From Gerris lacustris (lineage: Eukaryota > Arthropoda > Insecta > Hemiptera > Gerridae), in the NCBI GenBank assembly GCA_951217055.1, contig OX578276.1:12135430-12199429 (forward strand): DNA of 64,000 nucleotides. The letters are read 5' to 3'. The notes below the pieces were generated by a model. The model did not search any database and was not told where the DNA came from. It worked only from the letters and a program-made list of their open reading frames with translations. Of the stretch, positions 1 to 11,700 are shown piece after piece (the first letter of the stretch is position 1; every line of letters starts with the position of its first letter). The translations under genes were made by a program, and so were the position numbers.

Positions 1-937
1 ATATCCGGCTTTATGTTCGTCAAGTTCAGGCGCAAATCTCCTTCGAGGCAAATGTCCAACTTATTTCTTTGTTTTGTGAGGAGCTGGACAACAGAACTAA
101 ATCCTTTTTTAACAAATATGTTGTCGGGAACGAGGTGAGAAGTGGTTCAGTTTTTCCCCACATTTTCCTTCAGTTTTTCCCACCAGTTGTGGATAAGTGT
201 CCATAAGCTTCACCTAGGCTAATTCATAACCGCTCTGCTGGAAAATTATTTTCGCCTCACAGTCATACTTCAAATCTAGAAACTCCGTCTGTAAAGAGTT
301 ATCAAGCTTATCCACTGCTTTAAACGAAAATGGATCTAGAATCCAATTCGGATTTTGTAACTTGGTCAAATCTTCAAATCTTGATTGCTTGTCAGTTTTT
401 AACTGATCAAGGTGATCGGTAAAAATTAGGATTTTGTCTTCTGGGAGTTCAGGAGTCGTTATCTGACACTAAACACTTTTTAAGGGTCGGAAACTGAATC
501 AGCTCTTTACGGTCAGTATTTACCTTGTAAATATCAAACTTCGCGATGAATAATGAAATAATTCCTTTGGCCTTGATAAGGTTCACCTTGTTTCCTTGAA
601 GCCTTATATTGGTTTCGTTCATTTTCTCAAAAATATCTGTAAGGTACGCAAGTTCCAACTTGCGTTGCTTCAAAGTCTCACTTAAAACAGGATCAGACAT
701 TTCGAGGAACTCAGTAACCGTGTCAAATAATTCGAAAGAAACGGTGCAAACAGGCAAACAGTTTCCTTTGGAAAGCCACCTCACGGCTGTATGTAGAAGC
801 AAGCGTTCGAATTCCTTATCATTTTCATGGCAAAGTTGTCGGAACAGACGTTCATTGAGGGATTTAGCTTGGATCTTGTTGACGCCAGTAATAACCAGTT
901 GTAGGGTTTCATGCAGAACACCACTCAATTTTTCCAC
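1..937 (-). pseudogene. hAT transposase remnant (ZBED5/FAM200-like), C-terminal half
   Basis: The frame at 449-937 carries TAVRWLSKGNCLP and DTVTEFL, a conserved stretch of the ZBED5/FAM200/GTF2IRD2 group of hAT-derived transposases, which are DNA-cutting enzymes of cut-and-paste elements. Reading on through stops toward position 1 gives FSSVVQLLTKQRNKLDICLEG and DLRLNLTNIKPDI, matching the family C-terminus. The order from high to low coordinate is therefore middle of the transposase to C-terminus. Frameshifts and stops between about 50 and 450 and the loss of the BED/N-terminal part show it is dead. The plus-strand frame at 609-956 is its shadow. Family assignment is by motif recognition; the subgroup is less certain. 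Confidence 0.8.
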
Positions 938-944
938 TATTAGG

Positions 945-1900
945 GCTATTTACTAAATCAGTAAGAATAACATATTTTAATTCAGATATCCATGGTCCTC
1001 TGGCTATCTTAGGAACAAATCCACAAATAGTATTTTGTCTCAAAGCATCAAAATTACATTTGTTAGATCCTTCTATATTACTAGCATGTATTTTATATAA
1101 ATTTTGGCCTACTTTTCCTCTGGAACCTCCTCCAAAAAGCCCATGGTTTAACGTCTCTTGGTAAATAGGTGAGTACCCAACTCTTTCAACTACTTTGTCT
1201 ATTACTTAGGAACGGGATGATCCCGTGTCAAACAATGCTCTAACTCTTTGTTCTTCTTCATTAGGACCTGTGATTTTTACTAGCAATGTCATTAAGAATA
1301 TATCGGGACAACTGGTACTGGCTAAAGAATGGTCGTCTGGTGATTTTTGAGCGATAAAAAAAATGAACCCCCCTCTTTCACTTGTCGTTTAAGTCACAGC
1401 CCAACAGAAAATCAATAGGCCTACTGACCCTAAATCGAGGATCCGCTAAGTTGCGGATACTTGAGGATACTCTAGAAGGTTGGATACTCTTCAGAATTAT
1501 GTATCTCGCAAGCCTCACTTGTGTACGGATCCAAGCACCTACGTGAGAAATGAAAAAAAATAAATTAAAATCAGACGGATTAGGAATTTTTAAAAATTTA
1601 AAAGCTGCTACAGCTTCCGTGATTTAAGCTATAAGAGATGTGAGCACCTCAGAAGAGGGCCTAGAATGAATAGATTTCATCTCAAGAAGCTTGTTTAAAT
1701 ATGTATAGCTGCTAACAGGCGTTTATTATTATAGATGTCATTCAGGGTCTTCCACGCTATCTGAAAATTATCCTCAGATAAAGGAATACCTGCAATAATA
1801 GAAGCAGAAGGACCCTTGAGTAAAGAAATAAGGTAATGTGTAACGGTTGGTAATCTGGGTCAATTTTCTAGGTATATTTATTGATTTAAATGTTGTGGAG
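945..1900 (-). pseudogene. BEL/Pao retrotransposon remnant: gag (DUF1759) and protease
   Basis: On the minus strand, about 1860-1640 translates to THYLISLLKGPSASIIAG followed by W..LNDIYNNKRLL, the DUF1759 gag domain of BEL/Pao elements. About 1290-945 gives ALFDTGSSRS, an in-frame stop near 1206, then LNHGLFGGGSRG and ICGFVPKIARGPWISELK, the protease and following linker. The same linker occurs in the Pao element at 50.3-53.7 kb, which supports the call. Sequence between the two blocks is scrambled and includes the expected zinc-knuckle region. The remnant abuts the hAT piece at about 940, so one probably inserted in or recombined with the other. Confidence 0.75.
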
Positions 1901-2013
1901 AATTGATCAGGTTGGCCAGTTATGATTTTTTTTGGTGGTTCGTTATTATTTCGATTCCTTGGGTTTGGAAAAATCCCAATGGCGTGTTTCTTTTTTTTTT
2001 TTTTATTTTAAGT

Positions 2014-2301
2014 TGTTGTAAATTCTATTTAGTTTAATCATATTATAGTTATGTAGACCCGCAATACACCAGGATAGTAGCTCCTATGGATATATCCTGG
2101 GTGTAAGAGCGACGCTAATTAACTCTCTTCTGATTTATGTCCACGTTTTTGTTGTGTATATTGTTTTATGTTTTGTGACTATTATTTATGTTTAATTTGT
2201 TATGTGCCTATACATTTTGTATTGTTCTTTTTCCAGACATTATAAACTTTTAATAATTAATATAGTTTTCGTGTGGTTTATTCATATAAAGCCCCACAAC
2301 A
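2014..2301 (+). repeat. 5' LTR of gypsy element A
   Basis: The LTR begins TGTTGT and ends ACAACA, giving the usual TG...CA and short inverted ends. It is nearly identical in length (288 bp) and sequence to the solo LTRs at 54,038-54,325 and 60,471-60,758; a few substitutions are visible by eye. It presumably holds the promoter and polyadenylation signals of the element. Confidence 0.93.
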
Positions 2302-2306
2302 GTTTT

Positions 2307-2323
2307 TCAGAAGTGGGATTCGA
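2307..2323 (+). other. primer-binding site, tRNA-Leu type
   Basis: TCAGAAGTGGGATTCGA lies six bases after the LTR. It is the complement of the 3' part of metazoan tRNA-Leu (…GAATCCCACTTCTGA), so reverse transcription would be primed by that tRNA. The match starts inside the acceptor stem rather than at the CCA end. The gypsy element at 56.5 kb has the same site after its LTR. Confidence 0.65.
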
Positions 2324-2357
2324 TTCGCTATTCCGAGGTTAGTGTTCGGTATTAATT

Positions 2358-3788
2358 ATGAGTGATAATGAGAATGAAACTTTGTCTGTGCCATCGGCGA
2401 ATACTTTAAATAATGATTCCTTGAACATCGAGTCTTTGTTAGGCCTCATGAAAGCTCAACAAGAGTCGATGCAGTTGTTATTGCAGGCTAATCAAAATTC
2501 AAAAAAGGACGAAAAATATTGCGTGATTCCGGATTTTTCTAAAAATATTGTCGGTTACGATGGTAAGGATTTGACTATCAGTGAAAATTGGTTAGAAAAC
2601 ATCGAGATGTCGGCGAAACTACACAGGTGGCCAGCGGAATTTACATTGGAGACAGCTAAAAGTAAACTTACCGGAGCTGCTTTATGCTGGTATGAAACAA
2701 ATAAAACTGTTATTAATGATTGGTCACAATTTAAACAAGCATTCAAAAACCGTTTCGTTTTTGAAGAAAATATAACGTCATTATGGAATGCCATGAATAG
2801 CAAGGTTCAAGGTACAAAAGAAGACCTTAGCCTTTACTTTCATGATAAAGTTAAGTTATGTGAAAAGTTGAAGTTAAGTTTTGAGGAACAAAAAGAAAGA
2901 ATCGCGATAGGCTTAACTAACAGAGAATTAGCGAGTATGGTTCTTTCAAAGGACCACACTTCCATTGATGGCTTATTTAAAGATCTAATAAAATTCGAAA
3001 GGATCATTGAAGAAAGGAAGAATGTTCGTATAAACAAAACCTCTCAACCTATGGCCGAGGTAGTGAAACCTTTACTGGAAAAAAAGAAAGTAGACTCAAC
3101 TCTGAAAACTCCTGCATCCTCATCTTCAGCTCAAGTTAAACGCTGTTTTAATTGCTTCACAAAGGATCATTTGTTAACAAGCTGCCCTAAGCCGCGCAGA
3201 GAACGGGGTTCATGTTTTAAATGCGGTTCTCCTCAACATCAAGCAAAAGAATGCACCCGACGTGATTCTACTACCAATTATGTAATGGATAAATTGGACG
3301 TTGTTACTCCTTCGTACCAGGTCAACGCAACAATGACACTTCACAATGTTAATAGTAGCCCAATTACTGCAATTGTCGACACAGGTAGCCCCATTTCTTT
3401 AATTTTGGAAACATCAGTGCCTAAAAACCTTATAACTAATGTAGAAAAACCACAGTCTTTTCATGGTATCAACCATTCAAAATTAAATATTATTGGTAAA
3501 CTTAGCGCTAAATTAGTTATTTCCTCTGACCAGGAATTAGAGACAAGTGCTGATTTTCATGTGGTCCCAATCGGAACCATGGAATACAGTTGTCTATTAG
3601 GCAGAGATTTTATTAATAAAAACAATTTAAGGGTTGTGTTTGAACAGGATGTAAAATTTGAGAAAAAGGAAATTAAAAATAATTGTGAGGAACCTGATTT
3701 TATATTTTTAACAGAGGAAAATTGTCTTGACGATAAAGATCCATATTTAAATGTAAACCCCAAAATTGATTTTGAACTAAAAAATTAA
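2358..3788 (+). CDS. gag-protease polyprotein of gypsy element A
   Basis: 476 codons from an ATG 57 bases after the LTR. Residues of roughly 40-240 form the capsid-like region (GYDGKDLTISENWLENIE, later CWYETNKTVINDW). Two zinc knuckles of CX2CX4HX4C type follow at about 264-300 (CFNCFTKDHLLTSC and CFKCGSPQHQAKEC), which bind RNA. An aspartic protease lies at about 335-440, with IVDTGSPIS as active site and LLGRDF as the flap-side motif. Such proteins form the intracellular particle in which reverse transcription occurs and cut the polyprotein. The frame ends at a TAA and pol continues in the same frame from the next codon, so pol may be made by stop-codon readthrough unless this TAA is a mutation. 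Confidence 0.92.
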   Translation: MSDNENETLSVPSANTLNNDSLNIESLLGLMKAQQESMQLLLQANQNSKKDEKYCVIPDFSKNIVGYDGKDLTISENWLENIEMSAKLHRWPAEFTLETAKSKLTGAALCWYETNKTVINDWSQFKQAFKNRFVFEENITSLWNAMNSKVQGTKEDLSLYFHDKVKLCEKLKLSFEEQKERIAIGLTNRELASMVLSKDHTSIDGLFKDLIKFERIIEERKNVRINKTSQPMAEVVKPLLEKKKVDSTLKTPASSSSAQVKRCFNCFTKDHLLTSCPKPRRERGSCFKCGSPQHQAKECTRRDSTTNYVMDKLDVVTPSYQVNATMTLHNVNSSPITAIVDTGSPISLILETSVPKNLITNVEKPQSFHGINHSKLNIIGKLSAKLVISSDQELETSADFHVVPIGTMEYSCLLGRDFINKNNLRVVFEQDVKFEKKEIKNNCEEPDFIFLTEENCLDDKDPYLNVNPKIDFELKN

Positions 3789-6437
3789 TTTTTAAAGTTG
3801 ATTAAAGAGTCCTACTTAGAAGCGGATAAGCCCTTAGAACCGGAAGTTAATTATGAAATGTCAATCAAAGTTAGGCCAGGCCACCAACCGTTTTTGGCCA
3901 GGCCAAGACGACTGTCTTATTTTGAAAAAAATAAAGTAGAGGAAATAGTAGATGATTTATTAAAAAGGAAAATAATTGAAAAAAGCGACTCCCCTTACGC
4001 CTCCCCTATTGTTCTTGTACCTAAAAAGTTGAACCAAAATGACACTAAAGCATCTGATTGGCGGCTTTGTGTTGATTTTCGTAAATTAAATGAGATTACA
4101 TTAAAGGATAATTTTCCTTTACCGTTAATAGATGATCAAATCGATAAGCTTAGAGACAAAAATTATTTTACTAATCTTGATTTAAAAGACGCCTATTATA
4201 ATATGAATGTTGCGAAAGATTCAGTCCCTTTAACTTCTTTTATTACTCATACAGGTCAGTTTCATTATTTAAAAGCCCCTTTTGGACTAAAAAATTGCCC
4301 TGCTGAATTCAGTCGTTATATTATGAAGATTTTTAGACATCTAGTGGAATGTGGTAAACTGATTATATATTTTGATGATTTATTAATTGCTACAAAAACA
4401 CCAGAAGAAAATTTAGAAATACTAGATAAAGTTTTTCATTTACTTGTAAAAAATAAACTAGAATTAAAATTATCTAAGTGTTCTTTTTTTCAAACTCAAA
4501 TACAGTTTTTAGGTTATGTTATTACTGGGAATGGTATTCAACCATGTCCATCTCATATAGAGGCTGTGAGCAAATTTCCTGTCCCTCGAAATTTCAAAGA
4601 TGTTCAAAGCTTTATTGGTTTGACATCTTACTTTAGACGCTTCATAAAAAACTTTGCTCTCCTAGCCAAACCCTTGTATGATTTGTTGAGAAAAAATGCA
4701 GAATTTAAATTTAATGAAGATGAACTAAATTCTTTTGAGACTTTAAAGTCAATGCTGAGTGAACATCCTATATTAGCTATTTATAACCCTCAGGCTGAAA
4801 CACAGTTACACTGTGATGCCAGCTCTCATGGCTTTGGCAGTATCCTTATGCAAAGGCAAAATGACAATAAATTTCACCCAGTATTTTATTATTCTAAAAA
4901 GACATCTGAAAGTGAGAGTAAATATCACAGCTATGAACTAGAAATGTTATGCATCGTTAACTCTCTTAACAGGTTTAGGATTTACCTTCAGGGTATAGAG
5001 TTCAAAATTGTTACTGACTGTAACAGTATTAAATTAGCGCTTAGTAAGAAAGAGATAAATAATAGGATACTCAGATGGGCTTTGGAACTACAAAACTATT
5101 GTTATACTATTGAGCATCGCTCAAATAAATATATGTCACATGCTGATAGTTTAAGTAGAAATTCTGTTTTGATAATTGATGATAACAGTTTTGAAAGAAA
5201 TTTAAGTATTAAACAAGATCAAGATAAACCTATAAATGAATTAAGATCTCAACTGGAGAAATCAGAACATAAATATTACGAAATGAGAAATGGATTAATA
5301 TATAGGAAATTTAATGATAAATTACTATTTTATGTACCAAATTGTATGGAGTCTAGTGTGATTAAGTTATATCATGATGAAATGGGTCATGTTGGAGAGA
5401 GTAAGACATGTGAATTAATTTTGCGTACTTACTGGTTTCCAAAATTAAGGACCAAGGTCAAATCTCATATATCTAATTGCCTCAAATGTATTTGTTATTC
5501 TCCTGTTTCTGGCAAGAGTCAAGGATTCCTTCACCCCATTCCTAAAGGAAATTTACCATTTCAAACTATACACATAGACCATTATGGCCCATTAGAGAAA
5601 ACTAGGTATAAATTCAAATATATTCTGGTTGTAATTGATGCTTTTACTAAGTTTGTTAAGCTATTTCCTTGTGTCACTACAGATACAAAGACGGTCATTA
5701 AACATCTAAAGTCATATTTTCAGAATTATAGTAAGCCCTTAAAAGTTGTATCAGACAGAGGTAGCTGTTTTACTGCTTATGAATTTAAGCAGTTTTTATC
5801 TGATTTTGATATTAATCATGTTCTAATTGCTTCAGGTGTTCCTAGGGCAAACGGACAAGTAGAGGTTGTGAATAAATCTGTAAACAGTATTTTATGTAAA
5901 TTATGCAAAGAATCAAATAAATGGCATCAAGAATTAGACAAAGTAGAATTTTGTATTAATAATACCGTTAATCGCAGTACAGGTAAATCTCCAAGTATGC
6001 TTTTATTTGGAATTGATCAGAGGGGTCAAATTCAAGATAGCCTTAGAGATTTTCTTGAATCTCAAAATCATCAAGATAGGGACTTAAATTTAATTAGAAA
6101 ACAGGCTGAAGATGAAATTGTTAAATCACAAAATTATTGTAAAATATGGTATGATAGAAAGCACAAAGAACCTTTTAAATATAAAGTAGGTGATTACGTA
6201 ATGATAGTAAACACCGATGTGACACCTGGGGTTAATAAAAAATTGATACCCAAATATAGAGGACCCTATGTTATTAAAGCCGTGCTGGATCATGATCGCT
6301 ACATTGTGTGCGATGTCGATGGCTTTCAGTTAACTCAAATTCCATTTGAGGGTGTTATGGCTTCTTCTCGTATGAAGCCTTGGATAGAATCTACTCAGGT
6401 TTCTGATGTATCTTTATCTGATTCAGACCAAGAATAA
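3789..6437 (+). CDS. pol polyprotein of gypsy element A (RT, RNase H, integrase)
   Basis: Open from the codon after the gag stop to TAA at 6435-6437; there is no obvious own ATG near the start (the frame begins FLKLIKESY). Reverse transcriptase occupies about residues 1-270 with SPYASPIVLVPKK and the catalytic IIYFDDLLIA. RNase H follows with LHCDASSHGFG, YELEMLCIV and HADSLSR. Integrase has an HHCC finger (HDEMGHVGESKT...CLKC), then the three acidic residues in HIDHYGPLE, VSDRGSCF and GQVEVVNKS. The C-terminus (YRGPYVIKAVL) is the usual integrase tail. All catalytic motifs look intact, making this the best-preserved pol in the window. Confidence 0.93.
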   Translation, partial: FLKLIKESYLEADKPLEPEVNYEMSIKVRPGHQPFLARPRRLSYFEKNKVEEIVDDLLKRKIIEKSDSPYASPIVLVPKKLNQNDTKASDWRLCVDFRKLNEITLKDNFPLPLIDDQIDKLRDKNYFTNLDLKDAYYNMNVAKDSVPLTSFITHTGQFHYLKAPFGLKNCPAEFSRYIMKIFRHLVECGKLIIYFDDLLIATKTPEENLEILDKVFHLLVKNKLELKLSKCSFFQTQIQFLGYVITGNGIQPCPSHIEAVSKFPVPRNFKDVQSFIGLTSYFRRFIKNFALLAKPLYDLLRKNAEFKFNEDELNSFETLKSMLSEHPILAIYNPQAETQLHCDASSHGFGSILMQRQNDNKFHPVFYYSKKTSESESKYHSYELEMLCIVNSLNRFRIYLQGIEFKIVTDCNSIKLALSKKEINNRILRWALELQNYCYTIEHRSNKYMSHADSLSRNSVLIIDDNSFERNLSIKQDQDKPINELRSQLEKSEHKYYEMRNGLIYRKFNDKLLFYVPNCMESSVIKLYHDEMGHVGESKTCELILRTYWFPKLRTKVKSHISNCLKCICYSPVSGKSQGFLHPIPKGNLPFQTIHIDHYGPLEKTRYKFKYILVVIDAFTKFVKLFPCVTTDTKTVIKHLKSYFQNYSKPLKVVSDRGSCFTAYEFKQFLSDFDINHVLIASGVPRANGQVEVVNKSVNSILCKLCKESNKWHQELDKVEFCINNTVNRSTGKSPSMLLFGIDQRGQIQDSLRDFLESQNHQDRDLNLIRKQAEDEIVKSQNYCKIWYDRKHKEPFKYKVGDYVMIVNTDVTPGVNKKLIPKYRGPYVIKAVLDHDRYIVCDVDGFQLTQIPFEGVMASSRMKPWIESTQVSDVSLSDSDQE

Positions 6438-7057
6438 ATTGTATTTAGTAATTTTTAATTTTAATGAGTACTTTTATTTTAAATTTTTCTTTTAAATTAT
6501 AATACTTTTAGGATACATCTTCAAAAATAAATAAAGAAATTAAGAATATTGTGATTAATTTTAAATTTGTATTATTTTAAATTTTGTATATTAGATTTAC
6601 TTACCTGATTAGATATTTTTCCTGAACTTTTTGGTCCATTGGCCCTGATACTAGTGGTCTTCCTTCTTCCGAACAATTATTTAATTTAAACTAAACTTTT
6701 TTAATCCAAGTGTTTTGATAATCCAATTTAAGTAAACGGTTTATTATAGTGTGTGTGTAGTATAGCCTAATTCCGTTACACCGGTTTTGTGTGTGTTTTA
6801 TCCATGTTTATTGACGTTTAAATTACGTTTACCGGTAATTTACGAACTGTTTTGTTTTTTAAAGTCCGTTGTTGTAAGTGCAAAGACTTTCTACTTCAAG
6901 AAGCCTATCCAAGAAAACTTTATAGTTATGATCCAAGAACTAGTTCGTATCAAATCTGTGAGTTTTGTTTTACAATTACTTTTTATGTGCCTCTCATAAC
7001 TACAAGGTATTTATTTTATTTTATCTTATTTTTAAGTTCTTTTTTTACATTGTCATT
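6438..7057 (+). other. non-coding junction between gypsy A and BEL element B
   Basis: AT-rich sequence without a convincing gene; the short frames at 6787-7288 are chance or belong to the 5' part of the BEL element. TTGGTCCATTGGCCCTGATA at 6631-6650 resembles the primer-site region common after BEL/Pao 5' LTRs, so part of 6438-6630 may be a decayed BEL 5' LTR. No copy of the TGTTAGGAAGTGG terminus seen at 12,645 was found here. Confidence 0.4.
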
Positions 7058-8685
7058 ATGCCTCCTAAAAAACAAAGACAATCCAAACACCAAGAAATGG
7101 AAGTGAGTAATGATAATGACGTGTTAAAATCCTTGTTAACACGTAAAAACCATATTGAGGCACAACTTGCACGGTTTGAAAATTTTATTAAGACTTTAAT
7201 AATGACATTGATAAAGAGCAAGTTGCGATTAGACATGATCGTCTTATTCCTATCCTATCCAATTACGAAGAGATCGTGCAGGATCTAGAAATGTGTAGTG
7301 TAGATAAAAAAGATTATTATGATGAGGTGGAAGAGTTCGAGTCCAAATACTTTGCTGCCTTAGCGGCGTATCGCTCTTTGTTGAACCCCCCTATCTGTTT
7401 ATCTAGAAGTCCCTTATCAGCTGACACCCCAGAACCTTCCGTGAAATCTTTTAATCTCTCACCGCCTAGACCCACTTCTTGTGTTCAGCCTTGCTCTACA
7501 AATAAAACTTTAAAGTCAATAAAACTCCCAGAAATTAAATTACCCACTTTTTCGGGAGATTTTAAATCCTGGACTTCATTTAAAGATAATTTTACTTCCC
7601 TTATTCATACTAATTCTTCTATGGCTAATACAATGAAAATGCATTACCTAAAATCATGTTTAACTTCTCACGCTTATGATTTAATTGATAACCTCCCTAT
7701 CACTGACGCTAATTATTTGACAGCTTGGGAAATAGTAACTACCCGCTACGATAATAAAAGATTAATATCTAGCAGTCATGTTGAAACTTTGATTAACCTT
7801 CCTAAAATGAAATCAGATTCATTTAAAGAACTTTCTGAGTTACACAATGAGTATTTCAAACATATCAGAGCATTAAGATCCTTAAATGAACAAGTAGAAC
7901 AATCAGATTTTATACTTGTTCCATTGATTATTTCCAAATTAGACAAAAAACTGGTTAAGCGGTTTGAAGAAACCTTTACTGGTCACATTCCTACCCTATC
8001 AGATATAGACAATTTTTTAATTAAACAATTGAATATTCTCCAGACTTCTTTTAATATTAATACCAATTCAATTCCTGTTTCATCAGCCAATAGTCATCAA
8101 CATAATAAATTTTCCTATAAAAACAATTATATCGCCAATTCTACAAAGAATTTCAAACCGAATCAAAGTTTCGTAGAGACTCATAACCGATCATTACCAT
8201 CTATCGAGACAAATCCTATTAAAAGGCCTGACATTTCTGATTCTAAATGGAAACATCCTTGTGTAATTTGTAACCAACGTCATAGAATTTACTTATGTCC
8301 TTCATTCAATGCCTTAAGTATCCCTCAACGATTAAGTAAAATTAAAGAGAAAAATTTATGTTTAAATTGCTTTCACAAACATCCTGTAGAATCATGTTTT
8401 AGCACTAGGAGGTGTTTTAACTGTGGGTTAAAACATCATACCCTGTTGTGTACGAATAAAATTAATCAGCCATCCTCTAAAGGAGTACACAATTCTTCAT
8501 TAACCAACACATCGACTCATCCAAACATTGCTATGTGTACCCGAGACAATGTAACTAATCACCAAGTATTACTGGCCACCGCGTTAGTTAATATTGGTTC
8601 GTCTTCTAATTCCTGTTCTTTGCCAGCTCGTTGTTTGCTCGACAGTGGTTCTCAGGGAAACTTTATATCATCATCGTTAGCATAG
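7058..8685 (+). pseudogene. gag-protease of BEL/Pao element B, frameshifted
   Basis: Starts MPPKKQRQSK at 7058. A one-base shift near 7196 moves the reading into the frame that stays open to 8685. That frame holds the DUF1759 gag core (LPTFSGDFKSWTSFKDNFTS, MKMHYLKSCLTSHAYDLIDN), a zinc-finger block (CVICNQRHRIYLCPSF, CLNCFHKHPVESC, CFNCGLKHHTLLC) and the start of the aspartic protease (CLLDSGSQGNFISSS). A TAG at 8683-8685 and a shift just after it cut it from pol. The protein would package the element RNA and mature the particle. Only a few lesions separate it from an intact frame. Confidence 0.88.
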
Positions 8686-8748
8686 CAATTAAACTTAAAA
8701 CGCAATTAAGTTTTTGCTCCAATCCAAGGTATCGGTCAGTCACAATCT

Positions 8749-11700
8749 GTGGTACATTACTGTGTTACTGCAGTAATACAATCTCGATTCAATGGTTATA
8801 ATATACCTCTTCATTTTTATGTCCTTCCTAGTATCACAGGAAATCTTCCACAATCTCATGTTGATTCTTCATCTTGGTGTTTACCACCTGACATTTCCTT
8901 AGCCGATCCTACTTTTAATATTCCGTCGAAAATTGACATATTACTCGGAGCGGAGGTATCCTATGATATTTTTTCTGGTAAACAAATCAAAGTTAATGAT
9001 GAAATTCCAATTATTTATGACACTAAGTTAGGACATGTCCTAGCTGGCAAGTACCTATATTCTGAATTAAACCATCACAAATGCCTTACAATCCAAATAG
9101 ATCAAAGTTTAGACTTACAGCTATCCAAGTTTTGGGAACTTGAAGAAATTAAAGGTACCCAAAAGCTGTCACTTCAAGATCAGAAAGTTGAAGAGTATTA
9201 TAACTCCACGGTATCACGCGATTCCTCAGGACGTTATGTAGTTAGTTTGCCTTTCAAAGTAAACCCCTCAGCTCTAGGTAACTCTTCCGAATCAGCTCTT
9301 CGTAAGTTTTTATCACTCGAACGTAAGTTAATTAATAATCCAGATCTTTATCAACAGTATAAATCATTTATCCAAGAGTATATTACATTAGGTCATATGA
9401 GAAAACTGTCCTCTGATGAAGTAAGCACAATCCAATCCTCTTCTCATTATTTTATTCCTCACAGAGAGGTAATCAAAGACGACAGTCTGACTACAAAGAT
9501 CAGAGTTGTTTTTAATGCTTCTATGCCTACCTCTAGCGGAAAGTCTTTAAATGATATCCTAGAATCAGGACCCGCTCTTCAACAAGAGGCTTTTACAATA
9601 TTACTCCGTTTCCGATCTCATTTGTTTGTATTAACAGCTGACGCTGAGAAAATGTACAGGCAATTCCTTATTTCAGATTCCGATATTCCTTTTCAACTTA
9701 TATATTGGAGAGATGATTCCTCTGAGGAAATCAGTGTTTATGCGTTATTAACAGTCACTTACGGAACAAAGAGTGCTCCCTATCTAGCTTTGAGATCCCT
9801 CCGCCAACTAGCTTACGATGAAGCTAAATCATTTCCACATGCTGCTTCGTGTCTTCTCGAAGACACTTATGTCGATGACATTTTAACAGGAACTGATAGA
9901 ATTGGAAAACTTACAAAAAGAATTAGTCGCACTACTTGATAAAGGTGGACTAAAACTTCGCAAATTTTGTTCTAATAATAAATCCTTTTTAGAATCCTTA
10001 AAAAACATTAATTCTGATCCCGTTTTCTCTTTAGATTTAACAAAAGATGAAGGAATAAAAACACTAGGTGTCACTTGGATCCCTTCTGAAGACGTCTTCA
10101 AGTTTAAAGTAAATTTTCCAACAGAGTTTCTCGTCACTAAAAGGTCCGTGTTGTCTCAGATTTCAAAAATATACGATCCCTTAGGTCTCCTCGGCCCTTT
10201 AATCTCTAGAGCAAAGATATTTATTCAACTCCTTTGGTGTGAAAAAATTGAATGGGATGATATTTTATCCAAAGATTTAGCTGATAAATGGTTATCATAC
10301 ATTTCTGACTTATCCAACATCCAAAACATTGAAATTCCAAGGTATTTTATAAATTCCTCCTTACATCCAGACGCTTTAGAGATACACGCTTTCTGTGATG
10401 CAAGTGAACTCGCTTTTGGTGCTTGCATTTATATCAAATCTATCTTTCATGGTCAATCTCCTCAGTGTAATCTATTGTGTTCAAAATCCAAGGTCGCTCC
10501 CATAAAAAAGATTTCTCTTCCACGCCTCGAATTATGTGCTGCTCTAATATTAAGTAAACTATTCAAGAAAGTACTCGATACTTTGCCTAAATTGAAATTA
10601 AGACGTATTTATTTTTGGTCTGACTCTACAATAGTGTTACATTGGATCGCTGGAGAGTCATCAAAGTGGAAAACATTTGTTAGCAACCGGGTTGCAACTA
10701 TCCAACACCTCACTTATTCTGGTTCTTGGTTTCATGTCCAAAGTAAGGATAACCCTAGTGATCTCCTATCTCGAGGCTCTGATCCACTCACATTTATTAA
10801 TCGATTATCATTTTGGTTGCATGGTCCTACATGGTTACTCGACCAAGATTCGTTTTCAACACCAATCCTAGATCCAACCTTTGAACCACCGGAAATTAAA
10901 CCTTCTCCAATAAATATTCTGGTGGCTATTCCCAACAATTCTTTAAGCAATTTAATTGACTTAACTCGTTTCTCCTCTTGGTCTAAACTTTATAAGACTG
11001 TTGCATTTGTTCTAAGATTTATTAAAAATTGTAAATATCCTACCCAAAAATTAAATTTGCTTGAGTTAACTGCATCTGAAGTTCATGGGGCTCACACTGT
11101 AATTTTACAAACTTATCAACCTTGCATGTTCCCTTCAGAATACCAAAATCTTACCAAAGGTCAGCCTTTGTGTCAAAAATCCAATATTCTTGCCCTTACT
11201 CCGTTTCTTGATGATAAACATTTAATTCGTGTTGGTGGTCGTTTACAAAACAATTCAACATTGACTTTTGACGAAAAACATCCTATCCTACTTAAAGATA
11301 AACATGTTCTAACTAAGTTAATTGTAGAACACTTTCATTATTTGTATTTTCATCCAGGACCCCAACACCTTCTATATCTGATTAGGACTAAATTTTGGCC
11401 AATTAATGGTATAAATCTCTGTAAGCAAGTCACACATCAATGTATTTTATGCTTTAAATTCATGCCCAAATCTAGTAAATACTTAATGGGTAATCTTCCT
11501 GCTGAACGCATATCTGTTTCTAAACCATTTTCTAAAGTTGGTATTGACTTTGCTGGACCTATCCTAACCAAACTTAACACCCATAGAAACTCCCCTTCAG
11601 TTAAAAGCTACATATGCATATTTGTGTGCATGGCGACAAGAGCTTGTCACTTGGAATTAGTTAGTAGTCTTACCACCGAAGCTTTTATTGCTGCCTTTCG

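Larger units (their letters stand above)
2014..6437 (+). mobile_element. Ty3/gypsy LTR retrotransposon A, lacking a 3' LTR
   Basis: A 288-bp LTR (TGTTGTAAAT...CCCCACAACA) is followed by a primer-binding site, an intact gag-protease frame and an intact pol frame. Two further copies of the LTR stand alone at 54,038 and 60,471. No second LTR is found after pol; the next recognisable sequence is a BEL/Pao element from 7.06 kb. The coding part is close to full length and open apart from one stop between gag and pol, so the copy is young. The 3' end was probably lost by deletion or replaced when the neighbouring element arrived. Confidence 0.9.

Noticed and set aside
609..956. Plus-strand frame opposite the hAT remnant
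   Set aside because: Antisense shadow; the minus strand gives the recognisable transposase motifs.
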